Source of the DNA: TMED14 sp041158165
GTDB lineage: Bacteria > Bacteroidota > Bacteroidia > Flavobacteriales > Schleiferiaceae
DNA: 14,054 nucleotides
Assembly (NCBI GenBank): GCA_041158165.1
Contig: JBEBBW010000038.1
Span: forward strand, 1 to 14,054
Direction of reading: 5' to 3'
Below the pieces are notes generated by a model, which searched no databases, was not told the origin of the DNA, and saw only the letters and a list, made by a program, of their open reading frames with translations. The position numbers were made by a program, and so were the translations under genes. This document shows positions 1-7,079 of this stretch, in pieces (position 1 is the first letter of the stretch; the number at the start of each line of letters is the position of its first letter).

Positions 1-272
1 TTGAAGAAGAGTGCGGCCTAAAGGGACTGCAGTTGGGCCAAAAATTGATTGAAACCCAGCACCGCTACACCCAAAACGGGCGGGACTACCTGAAGACGAC
101 GCACTGGTTCCGCATGAAGGTTGAGGGACGCCCCGAGCTTACTCCACAGACGGAGGAGGGTATTGATGCGGTGCTGTGGATGGCCGAGGCTGAGTGGCGT
201 GCGGCGGCGGCCGATACCTACCCGACGATTCAGGAGGTAATGCGCACCGCGCTGGGCACGAAGAGCGTGTAG
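1..272 (+). CDS. NUDIX hydrolase, C-terminal part (gene begins before the window)
   Basis: The open frame (codons from base 3) is already running at the window edge and ends at TAG 270-272, leaving 89 visible residues. The first visible residues, EEECGL, fit the end of a NUDIX box (REUxEExGU), whose Glu residues bind the divalent metal used to hydrolyse nucleoside-diphosphate-linked substrates. The rest (THWFRMKVEG, then TPQTEEGIDAVLWM) matches the C-terminal half of a small NUDIX family common in Bacteroidota, as I recall it. The true start lies upstream; an in-frame TTG at 33 should not be taken as one because it would cut off the NUDIX box. The substrate cannot be told from this fragment. 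The last 43 bases overlap the convergent end of coaD. Confidence 0.8.
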   Translation, partial: EEECGLKGLQLGQKLIETQHRYTQNGRDYLKTTHWFRMKVEGRPELTPQTEEGIDAVLWMAEAEWRAAAADTYPTIQEVMRTALGTKSV

Positions 273-691
273 TCGCCGCGGTAGCGAATTACCTCGCGCA
301 CGTGGCTCGAGGCAATGTAGGCAAAGCGCGCTCGGGTTTGGAAGAATACCGTCTCAATATGGGGTTCCAGCTCGCGGTTGGTCTGGGCAATGGCCTTTTC
401 AAATTCAAAGTCGGCGGGGTTGCGCAGGCCGCGCACCATGTACTGGGCGCCAATTTGGCGTGCGTAGTCGACGGTGAGGCCTTCGTAGCTGGCGACCTCA
501 ACGTGGGGAAGGTCGGCAAAAGCGTGGCGAATCCAATCCATGCGCTGCTCGAGCGGAAACATGTTCTTTTTGTCGGCGTTCACGCCGATTCCGACCACCA
601 CGCGGTCAAACAGGGCGGCGGCACGGCGAACCACGTCGTCGTGGCCGAGGGTCAGGGGATCAAAAGATCCGGGGAACAGCGCGGTCTTCAT
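230..691 (-). CDS. coaD: Phosphopantetheine adenylyltransferase (CoaD)
   Basis: CoaD transfers AMP from ATP to 4'-phosphopantetheine to make dephospho-CoA, the penultimate step of cytosolic CoA synthesis. The 153-residue product has the usual length. It opens with the nucleotidyltransferase signature GSFDPLTLGH (residues 8-17, the (T/H)xGH motif with His17) and carries the C-terminal ASSHVREV segment (about 127-134) that corresponds to the family's ISSTxVRE motif. The ATG at 691 gives the canonical MKTALFPGSFDP N-terminus. It lies inside the 3' end of ddl (32-base overlap), so coaD is very probably co-transcribed with ddl and translationally coupled to it; I see no promoter of its own. Its last 14 codons overlap the convergent NUDIX gene. 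Confidence 0.96.
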   Translation of the reverse strand: MKTALFPGSFDPLTLGHDDVVRRAAALFDRVVVGIGVNADKKNMFPLEQRMDWIRHAFADLPHVEVASYEGLTVDYARQIGAQYMVRGLRNPADFEFEKAIAQTNRELEPHIETVFFQTRARFAYIASSHVREVIRYRGDYTLFVPSAVRITS

Positions 692-1682
692 GGCGTTGGA
701 GGGTGGCCTCGGCGAGGTCGGTTACAAATTGGCGCATCGAAATTCCGTCGGCCTTGAGTTGGCGCGGAACAATGCTCTCGGCGCTCATGCCGGGGATGGT
801 GTTGATTTCAATGAGCACGGGCTCAGAGCCGTCGGCGGGCAAAATAAAGTCCGCCCGAACAAAGCCGCGGAGCCCCATGCCGTCCACCAAGCGAAGGGTA
901 GCGCGGCGCACGGCCTCGGCGGCGGAGTCAGGAATGCGCGCCGGGGTAATTTCTTCAGAGGCGCCCTGGTACTTCGCTTCAAAGTCAAAAAAGGCTTTTT
1001 TCGGGACGATTTCGGTGATGCCCAAAATGCGCACCCCGTCAGGGGCAACGAAGGCGCCGCAACCCAGTTCGGTTCCGACCACACCCTGTTCCACCACGAG
1101 TTCGGGGTCTTCGTTCCACGCGGCATCGCGGGCCTCAGGCCATTCGTGGGCGCTCGTGATTCGGCTCACGCCGTAGCTTGATCCGCTGCGGCAAGGCTTG
1201 ACGAACAGCGGGAACGGGTGCTCCGCCATGAACGTGTGTACGGCCGATTCGTCGGTTCCGCGCCGCACGTGAACCGAAGGCATAACCCGCACCCCGAGTC
1301 GCTGGGCAAGGGCGTTGGTCCAAAGCTTGTGGAACGTGAGCGCCGACGCCGCCGGGCTGCAGCTCGAGTAGGGGATGCCCGCGCCTTCCCAAGCCATGGC
1401 AAGGGTTCCGTCTTCGCCCGGGTGGCCGTGAATCAGGTTGAGGATGGCGTCAATGCGGCGTTCGCTGCCGTCGAGGTCGATGAGGGTCCAGGTCCGCTCG
1501 CTAAAGCGAAGCGGAATGCCCGACGCGTCAAAGGCCTTCCACCCTTCGTTGGGGTGCAGTTCCAGGCGCACTGGGTCGAAGCGCACGGGGTCAAGTTCGT
1601 CAAAAACATGGCTTCCGCTGAGGAGCGAAATGCCGAATTCACTAGAGTAGCCGCCCATGGCTACAGCAACAAGAGGACGCAT
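660..1682 (-). CDS. ddl: D-alanine--D-alanine ligase
   Basis: This ATP-grasp ligase joins two D-alanines to form the terminal dipeptide of peptidoglycan precursors in the cytoplasm. The 340-residue product has GGYSSEFGISL (10-20), HGHPGEDG (85-92), the ATP-binding stretch FVKPCRSGSSYGV (160-172), the metal/ATP-binding RADF (276-279) and EINTIPGMS (292-300). The GGYSSE N-terminus and IPGMS...SIVPRQ end are typical of the Bacteroidota Ddl subgroup. The ATG at 1682 is supported by a TATCTTTG element ending four bases upstream, which suggests a leaderless transcript. The 3' end overlaps coaD by 32 bases. It diverges from the PASTA protein gene. Confidence 0.96.
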   Translation of the reverse strand: MRPLVAVAMGGYSSEFGISLLSGSHVFDELDPVRFDPVRLELHPNEGWKAFDASGIPLRFSERTWTLIDLDGSERRIDAILNLIHGHPGEDGTLAMAWEGAGIPYSSCSPAASALTFHKLWTNALAQRLGVRVMPSVHVRRGTDESAVHTFMAEHPFPLFVKPCRSGSSYGVSRITSAHEWPEARDAAWNEDPELVVEQGVVGTELGCGAFVAPDGVRILGITEIVPKKAFFDFEAKYQGASEEITPARIPDSAAEAVRRATLRLVDGMGLRGFVRADFILPADGSEPVLIEINTIPGMSAESIVPRQLKADGISMRQFVTDLAEATLQRHEDRAVPRIF

Positions 1683-1686
1683 GGGT

Positions 1687-1694
1687 CAAAGATA
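1687..1694 (-). promoter_or_regulatory. Candidate -7 element of ddl (TATCTTTG), leaderless geometry
   Basis: Read on the minus strand, TATCTTTG matches the Bacteroidota -7 consensus TAnnTTTG at every fixed position. It is followed by ACCC and then the ddl ATG, so its first T is 12 bases before the start codon. A start site at normal spacing would fall on the A of the ATG. I see no TTTG (-33) box at suitable distance upstream. Confidence 0.65.
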
Positions 1695-1706
1695 GATGCC
1701 TCGGCC

Positions 1707-1714
1707 TACCTTTG
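1707..1714 (+). promoter_or_regulatory. Candidate -7 element of the PASTA/T9SS/rluD unit (TACCTTTG)
   Basis: TACCTTTG is an exact match to TAnnTTTG. It is followed by TGGTA and an ATG at 1720, so the transcript would begin at, or one base before, that ATG. It lies 12 bases from the divergent ddl element, back to back. It also lies inside the coding region if the upstream ATG at 1696 is used, which argues for 1720 as the start. No clear -33 TTTG is seen. Confidence 0.65.
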
Positions 1715-1719
1715 TGGTA

Positions 1720-2469
1720 ATGGGCAATCTTTGGCTTTTTCTCAAGAGCAAAACCTTTCTGGTAAACGCCGGGCTGGCGCTGGTGTTTTTTATTGTACTC
1801 GGACTTTCGGCACAAACCGTGCTCAAGTGGATTACCGGGTTTGGCGACGTGCAAAAAGTGCCGGACTTGTCGGGGATGACGTTTGACGAGGCGGTTCAAG
1901 CGCTGGAGGAACAGGGGCTTGAAGGCGTGATGCTCGATTCGTCGCTGTACCGCCGCGAGCTGCGTCCAAGCGAGGTGTACCAGCAGTACCCGGTTGCCGG
2001 CGCGGTGGTCAAGGCGGGCCGCGAGGTGATGTTGACCATCAATCGGTCTAAGGCAGAGCTGGTTAGCTTGCCTGCTATTAAGGAACGCACGCTGGCCCGG
2101 GCGGAGATCGACCTTCGTTCGCGCGGACTTTTTGTCGCCGACATTCAGTATGTGCCCGACCTGACCGACGGGTTGGTGCTCGAGGTGGAGTACAATGGCC
2201 GACTGCTCGAAGCGGGAAGCAAGGTGCGCAAGGGCGCCGGACTGACACTGCGAGTGGGAATGCGCGGCGGCGAACTCACCCAAGCCGTGCCTGATTTGAC
2301 GGGACTGAGTTACGGCGAGGCCAAAGCCTTGCTGGCCATGTCGGGCCTTGGAATTCAATTAATGGAAGGCGACAGCCTCTCGGGCGCCGTGACCACCCAA
2401 AGTCCGGGATCGTCGAACGGTGCACCGGCGCTGCCGGCCCAAGCCAACGTGCGGGTTTGGATCAAATGA
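1720..2469 (+). CDS. Membrane-anchored PASTA-domain protein
   Basis: The 249-residue protein has a short cytoplasmic N-terminus, one hydrophobic segment at about 12-31 and a periplasmic part of three PASTA-like units: about 47-113 (starting VPDLSGMTFDEAVQAL), 116-185 and 189-249 (starting AVPDLTGLSYGEAKALL). PASTA domains bind muropeptides or beta-lactams in Ser/Thr kinases and penicillin-binding proteins; this protein has no kinase or transpeptidase part, so a cell-wall sensing or scaffolding role is an inference, favoured by the divergent ddl gene. An in-frame ATG at 1696 would add eight residues, but the promoter-like TACCTTTG lies between the two ATGs, so I choose 1720. The stop overlaps the start of the next gene (ATGA at 2466-2469), so they are probably translationally coupled. 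Confidence 0.88.
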   Translation: MGNLWLFLKSKTFLVNAGLALVFFIVLGLSAQTVLKWITGFGDVQKVPDLSGMTFDEAVQALEEQGLEGVMLDSSLYRRELRPSEVYQQYPVAGAVVKAGREVMLTINRSKAELVSLPAIKERTLARAEIDLRSRGLFVADIQYVPDLTDGLVLEVEYNGRLLEAGSKVRKGAGLTLRVGMRGGELTQAVPDLTGLSYGEAKALLAMSGLGIQLMEGDSLSGAVTTQSPGSSNGAPALPAQANVRVWIK

Positions 2470-4244
2470 TGCTGCGCGCGCTGGGTTTTTGGTTGCTCGC
2501 GGTGGCTGCTTTGGCGCAACCCGTCGAGTTCGCCGTGGTGCCCTGGGGCGGAATGCCTACGGCCACTCCTGCGTTTAAAACGACTTCAGACACGGCGGCC
2601 CTGCCGCTCCGCGCGGGGTTTGACCAGCGAATGCCCTTGGGCTGGACGTCACGGGGCGTACATTTTTCGCAGACCATGGCGCGGAATCCGTTGAGCCTGG
2701 GCAGCGCCGTGTTCGACGGAATTGCCTCGAGCGGAGCCCCGTACCGCCCAGGCGTGTACTCCACCGATACCGTGGGCGATGCCCTCTACAGTCCGTGGTT
2801 CAGTGCGCCTGCGGGGGCTGTGCTGAGTTTCAGGCTTCAGCAGGGCGGCTTCGGCGACCCCTGTGAGGCAAGCGACAGCCTAGTGGTGCACGCGTGGAGC
2901 AGCGCCGACACCAACTGGGTTCCGATGGGCCGAGTCACCGGCGGCCAGCCCGACGGCACCTGGCGCGCGTATTCTTTTGCGTTGCCCGCGGCCGCGCAGG
3001 GGTCTTCGGCCACCCGGGTGCGCATCGGCCGCTGCGGGGCCCCGTCGGGTGCGTTTGACGTGTTCCTGGTGGACTACCTCGAGCTCAGCGCTACACAGGG
3101 TTTGGCCGACACGCTGCTTTTTGATCCCAGCTGGATTTCGCCCCCGGCGCGCATGCTCAACGTCTACCGCGAAGTGCCGTGGTTCCACTACAACCGGGTT
3201 TTGCTTGAACGCGATTCGCTGCGCACGCCCTACCGCCGCAACGGCGTGGTGCCGGTGGGTGGTTGGCAGCTCAACTTGGGCAAGCTTCACTGGACCGACG
3301 GAGCGGGCGCGGTCATCCAAACCCGGAGCACGGTACCGGTTGTGTCGAACCTGATCCACAACGTGGCCACGCCCTACAATTTGGCGATTAACCGGCCGCA
3401 ACTTGTGCCTTCGGGGCCGTTTTCGTGGACGATGACCTACTGGTTTGACGGCGAATCGGTGGGCGACCGCAGCAACGATTCGGTGGTGCTGAAAACGACC
3501 TGCGACCTGCGCTACGTGGTCGACGACGGCAGTTGCGAGCGTGGGTACGGTGTCGCCCAGGGCGCGCAGCCACGGTGGGCCCAACGTTTTGAATTTTTGC
3601 GCTCCGATACCCTGCGCGGAATGGACCTTGAATGGATTCCTGCCGGGCCGCTGGGCGAAGGCGAAGCGTTTCGCTTGGGTATTTGGACCATTGATTCCGC
3701 AGGCTACCCCGGCGATGCCATTTATGTGAGCGATTCGCTGTATTCGGTGGCCTGGAACTACGCGGGCCAATTCGGACGCCACTACCTGCTCGATACGGCG
3801 GGGGTGGTGGTTCCGCAGCAGGTCTACCTGGGCGTGGTAATGGAAACGGCCAATTCCGACCAAGGAATGCCCAAGGCCGTACTTGGTTTGGACGTGCACA
3901 CCCCTGCGGTGAAAGCCTTTGGCGAAACGGGGTCGTGGTTTTTGAGCCAGCTCAACGGGTCTTTGGCCCTTCGGCCCTTCTTTCGCGGAACCCCTGGCGA
4001 TTTGGCGGTGGACGAGCCGCGCAGGCCGACTGTTCTGGCCTGCTACCCGGTCCCGGCTACCGATTTTTTGACGGTGGAGGGCGCCGGTCTCCGGCTTGAG
4101 GTGGTTAACGTGCTCGGGTCCGTAGTGCGGACCGCGGAACGCGCCGAAGGCTCCGCGCCATGGATGCTTGACCTAAGCGGACTTCCCGCGGGCGCCTATG
4201 TGCTGCGCAGCGACGCCGGCCAACCAACGCGATTTGTAAAGTAG
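2466..4244 (+). CDS. Secreted protein with type IX secretion C-terminal sorting domain
   Basis: The 592-residue product starts with a classic signal peptide (MMLRALGFWLLAVAALAQ, cleavage probably after ALA). Its last 67 residues form a type A T9SS sorting domain: CYPVPATDFLTVEG, then LEVVNVLGSVVR, then LDLSGLPAGAYVLR and a short basic tail ending FVK. Such cargo crosses the inner membrane by Sec and the outer membrane by T9SS, after which the sorting domain is removed and the protein is released or anchored. The roughly 500 residues between contain beta-rich stretches with many Asp, Ser, Trp and Tyr, and I recognise no catalytic motif or named domain. I choose ATG 2466, which overlaps the previous stop as ATGA; an in-frame TTG at 2457 would add three residues. 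The 3' end overlaps rluD by one base. Confidence 0.87.
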   Translation: MMLRALGFWLLAVAALAQPVEFAVVPWGGMPTATPAFKTTSDTAALPLRAGFDQRMPLGWTSRGVHFSQTMARNPLSLGSAVFDGIASSGAPYRPGVYSTDTVGDALYSPWFSAPAGAVLSFRLQQGGFGDPCEASDSLVVHAWSSADTNWVPMGRVTGGQPDGTWRAYSFALPAAAQGSSATRVRIGRCGAPSGAFDVFLVDYLELSATQGLADTLLFDPSWISPPARMLNVYREVPWFHYNRVLLERDSLRTPYRRNGVVPVGGWQLNLGKLHWTDGAGAVIQTRSTVPVVSNLIHNVATPYNLAINRPQLVPSGPFSWTMTYWFDGESVGDRSNDSVVLKTTCDLRYVVDDGSCERGYGVAQGAQPRWAQRFEFLRSDTLRGMDLEWIPAGPLGEGEAFRLGIWTIDSAGYPGDAIYVSDSLYSVAWNYAGQFGRHYLLDTAGVVVPQQVYLGVVMETANSDQGMPKAVLGLDVHTPAVKAFGETGSWFLSQLNGSLALRPFFRGTPGDLAVDEPRRPTVLACYPVPATDFLTVEGAGLRLEVVNVLGSVVRTAERAEGSAPWMLDLSGLPAGAYVLRSDAGQPTRFVK

Positions 4245-5275
4245 TGATTGATTTAGACGACGAGCTCGAGGAGGGCGGCGCAGGCGAAGAGGAACTTTTT
4301 GTGCACCACCGGTTTGTCGCCGACGCGGGCCAAAAACCGCTGCGCGTAGACAAGTTTTTGTTCAATTTCCTCGAGAAAACCTCGCGGAACCGCATCCAAA
4401 AGGCGGCCGAAGCCGGGGCGATTCGGGTGGACGGCGTTCCGGTGAAGTCGAACCACCGCGTGAAGCCAGGTGAAGAGGTTACGCTGGTGCTGGCGCAGCC
4501 TCCGCGCGAATTTGTGCTCGAGGCCGAGCCCATTGACCTCAACGTGGTGCACCTCGACGACGACCTGGCGGTGATCAACAAGCCGGCGGGCATGGTGGTG
4601 CATCCGGCCTTTGGCCATTTTACCGGCACGCTGGTGCACGGGTTGCTCTACATGTTCCAGAATCTGCCGGGCGCCACCGAGGACGTGCGCCCAGGGCTGG
4701 TGCACCGCATCGACAAAGACACCTCGGGCTTGCTGGTCGTGGCGCGCACGGACTATGCGCTGGCGTTTTTGGCCAAGCAGTTTGCCGACCACAGTTGCGA
4801 CCGCGAGTACCACGCGCTGGTATGGGGCAACGTGCGCGAGGACCGCGGAACGGTGACCGGCCACATCGGGCGTTCGCTGCAGGACCGCAAGGTTCAAGCG
4901 GTTTTTGCCGACGGGAAGCACGGGAAGCACGCCGTCACCCACTACGAGGTGCTCGAGCGCTTTGGCTTTGCAACCTTAGTGGCCTGCCGCCTCGAAACGG
5001 GCCGCACGCACCAGATTCGCGTGCACATGAAGTTTTTGGGGCACCCGCTGGTCGGCGACGCGGTCTACGGCGGCGACAAGGCGCCCCACCGCCCGGAACT
5101 GCCCAAGTTTTCGCAGTTCGCGTTTAAAACGCTTGAAATGCTTCCTCGCCAGGCGCTGCACGCTCGGCTTTTAGGGTTTGAGCACCCGTCGCGACCCGGC
5201 GAGCGCCTCGTGTTTGAGGCGCCTTTGCCCGAAGACATGCAGGCGGTGCTGGAGCGGTTTCGGCGGTATCGGTAA
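4244..5275 (+). CDS. rluD: RluD-family 23S rRNA pseudouridine synthase
   Basis: This enzyme converts specific uridines of 23S rRNA to pseudouridine during large-subunit maturation; in E. coli RluD modifies helix 69. The 343-residue product has an acidic N-terminal tail (about 1-20), an S4 RNA-binding domain (about 32-95, PLRVDKFLFNFLEKTSRNRI) and the catalytic domain with HRIDKDTSG (154-162), where Asp157 is the predicted nucleophile, followed by GRTHQIRVHMKFLGHPLVGD. The acidic leader followed by RVDKFL resembles Bacteroidota homologues. The start is GTG at 4244, overlapping the previous TAG by one base, so it probably depends on translational coupling. It is last in the rightward unit and is separated by 11 bases from the convergent acyl-CoA synthetase gene. 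RluD rather than RluC/RluA is a family-level assignment. Confidence 0.92.
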   Translation: MIDLDDELEEGGAGEEELFVHHRFVADAGQKPLRVDKFLFNFLEKTSRNRIQKAAEAGAIRVDGVPVKSNHRVKPGEEVTLVLAQPPREFVLEAEPIDLNVVHLDDDLAVINKPAGMVVHPAFGHFTGTLVHGLLYMFQNLPGATEDVRPGLVHRIDKDTSGLLVVARTDYALAFLAKQFADHSCDREYHALVWGNVREDRGTVTGHIGRSLQDRKVQAVFADGKHGKHAVTHYEVLERFGFATLVACRLETGRTHQIRVHMKFLGHPLVGDAVYGGDKAPHRPELPKFSQFAFKTLEMLPRQALHARLLGFEHPSRPGERLVFEAPLPEDMQAVLERFRRYR

Positions 5276-5277
5276 GT

Positions 5278-5292
5278 AACTAGGTACTAGTT
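5278..5292. repeat. Inverted repeat AACTAG-GTA-CTAGTT between convergent genes
   Basis: Perfect 6-bp arms around a 3-base loop occupy the 11-base gap between the rluD stop and the stop of the acyl-CoA synthetase gene, which itself lies in the right arm. It could form a small hairpin at both 3' ends, but the stem is short and AT-rich, and no T-tract follows on either strand, so it does not look like a standard intrinsic terminator. Confidence 0.35.
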
Positions 5293-7062
5293 GCTCACTT
5301 CCTCGTACAACCCCTCGTACAGCCCTGCGTACATCTGCAAGATGGGCTTGCGGCGCAGCTTGAGCGTGGGCGTGACGTGGCCTGAGGCAATGCTCCACAC
5401 GTCGGGGGTTAGGGCGAATTTCTTGACTTTTTCCCACTGTCCGTACTGGGCGTTGGTGGCGTCGATTTCGCGTTGAAAACGGGCGATAACCACCGGGTTG
5501 GCGACCATTTCGGCTGGAGTCGTCCAGGTAATGTTCTTGCGGGTGCACCACGACTTGAGGAAGTCGAACTGCGGCTGCACCAACAGCACCGGGTACTTCT
5601 TGTTTTCGCCGGCTACCATGCACTGCTCGATGAAGGGCGACATTTTAAAGGCGTTTTCCATGGCCTGGGGCGTAATGTACTTGCCGCCGGCGGTCTTGAA
5701 AATCTCTTTCTTGCGGTCGGTGATGCGCAGGTAGCCTTGGGCGTCGAATTCGCCGATGTCGCCGGTGCGGAACCATCCGTCTTCGGTCATCACCTCGGCG
5801 GTCAGGTCGGGGCGGTTGTAGTAGCCCATCATCACGTTGGGGCCCTTCGCGAGGATCTCGCCGTCGGCGTCGAGCTTTAGTTCTACGCCTTCAATGGCCG
5901 TACCCACGGTGCCCAGCTTGTGGCCTTGTCCGGTAGGCAGGTTGACCGCCAAAATGGGCGACGTTTCGGAGAGGCCGTAGCCCTCTTGAACGTTGATTCC
6001 GGCTCCGGCAAAAATCCGGGCCAATTTGGGGTTGAGCGCTGCTGCTCCGCTGGCTACGGCAAGCGTTTCACCGCCCAACGCCTCTTGCCACTTGCTGAAA
6101 ATCAGCTTGCGGGCGAGTTTGAGTTGCGCGTAGTAGAGCGGGCTGAGGCCTTCGTGCTCGTAGCGCTCCGCCAGCCCGACGGCCCAGAAAAAGAGTCCGC
6201 GCTTAATCCCGGTCAAGGACTTGCCCTTGTCCATGATTTTGTCGTAAACTTTTTCGAGCAGGCGCGGAACCGCGGTAAACACTTGGGGGTGCACCTCGCG
6301 AAGGTTGTCGCCAATCGTTTCCATCGACTCGGCGAAGTAGACGCCCACGCCGTTGGTGAGGTAGACGTAAACACAAACGCGCTCGTAGCTGTGGCACAAC
6401 GGCAAGAAGCTCAGGGCTTTGCCGGTGGGGCCAACCGGGAGGCGTGCCGCGCCCGCAACGGCGTTTGAGGCAATGTTGCGGTGGCTCAGCATGACGCCTT
6501 TGGGGGTGCCGGTGGTGCCCGAGGTGTAAATCAGCGTGGCGAGGTCTTCTTCGCGCACGGCGGCCTTGCGGGCTTCGAGCTCAGCGCAGTGGGCGTCTGA
6601 AGCGCGGGCCACGACGTCGTCGAGGCACTGCGAGCCCTCGGTGGGCGCAAAGGTGAATACGGCCTCCAGCGACGGCACGTCAGGGCGCAGGGCTTCAATT
6701 TTATCTCGGAGTTCCGGGTCGCTCACGAAGCAGAAGCGCACCCCGGCGTCGTTGAAAATGAACGTGTAGTCCGCTTGAGAAATGGTGGGGTACATCGGAA
6801 CGTCCACGCCGCCCGCACTGAGGATGGCCTGGTCGCAGAGGTTCCACTCGCTCCGGTTGGTGGTCGAAATGATGCCGACGCGGTCGCCCGGCTTCATGCC
6901 CAAGTCAATGAGTCCGCAGGCCAGCTTTTCGGCCTTGGCGATAAACTCGGTGGTCGACATGGACTGCCATTGCCCGTTGACTTTCGTGTTTAGGGCGTCG
7001 GGGCGAGGGTGCTTGGCGGCCGCGTAGTGGGCGAAGTCAAAGAGGCGTTTAGGTGCGTTCAT
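5287..7062 (-). CDS. Long-chain acyl-CoA synthetase (AMP-forming, FAA1/FadD15-like)
   Basis: This enzyme activates free fatty acids with ATP through an acyl-adenylate to acyl-CoA, at the inner face of the membrane or in the cytosol. The 591-residue product has the adenylate-forming P-loop YTSGTTGTPKG (179-189), LSHRN, the acyl/AMP-binding YGLSETSP, GWFRTGDIG with the ribose-binding Asp, and DRKKEIFKTAGGKYITPQ with the hinge and catalytic Lys region. Length and motifs fit the long-chain (COG1022) group rather than acetyl-CoA synthetases. I choose ATG 7062 (MNAPKRLFDFAHYA), 17 bases after the amidohydrolase stop; an in-frame ATG at 7107 would add 15 residues and overlap that gene. No promoter is seen in the gap, so it is probably read from the amidohydrolase promoter. 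Chain-length preference cannot be told. Confidence 0.93.
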   Translation of the reverse strand: MNAPKRLFDFAHYAAAKHPRPDALNTKVNGQWQSMSTTEFIAKAEKLACGLIDLGMKPGDRVGIISTTNRSEWNLCDQAILSAGGVDVPMYPTISQADYTFIFNDAGVRFCFVSDPELRDKIEALRPDVPSLEAVFTFAPTEGSQCLDDVVARASDAHCAELEARKAAVREEDLATLIYTSGTTGTPKGVMLSHRNIASNAVAGAARLPVGPTGKALSFLPLCHSYERVCVYVYLTNGVGVYFAESMETIGDNLREVHPQVFTAVPRLLEKVYDKIMDKGKSLTGIKRGLFFWAVGLAERYEHEGLSPLYYAQLKLARKLIFSKWQEALGGETLAVASGAAALNPKLARIFAGAGINVQEGYGLSETSPILAVNLPTGQGHKLGTVGTAIEGVELKLDADGEILAKGPNVMMGYYNRPDLTAEVMTEDGWFRTGDIGEFDAQGYLRITDRKKEIFKTAGGKYITPQAMENAFKMSPFIEQCMVAGENKKYPVLLVQPQFDFLKSWCTRKNITWTTPAEMVANPVVIARFQREIDATNAQYGQWEKVKKFALTPDVWSIASGHVTPTLKLRRKPILQMYAGLYEGLYEEVSN

Positions 7063-7079
7063 GCGGGAAAGCTCGTAGG

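Noticed and set aside
1696..1719. Upstream in-frame ATG at 1696 as start of the PASTA gene
   Set aside because: It places the exact TACCTTTG promoter element inside the coding region and adds eight residues of no evident purpose; ATG 1720 fits the same element-to-start spacing seen at ddl and pheT.
1642..2358. 238-codon minus-strand frame opposite the PASTA gene
   Set aside because: The product is low-complexity, rich in His, Gln and Arg, and it overlaps the real ddl start and its promoter; it is a shadow.
2880..3899. Long open frame (339 codons) on the minus strand opposite the T9SS protein gene
   Set aside because: His/Arg/Gly-rich shadow of a GC-rich gene; no recognisable domain, while the plus-strand frame has a signal peptide and sorting domain.
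5278..5292. Bidirectional intrinsic terminator between rluD and the acyl-CoA synthetase gene
   Set aside because: The stem has only 6 bp, is AT-rich and lacks a T-tract on either side, so I record it only as an inverted repeat.
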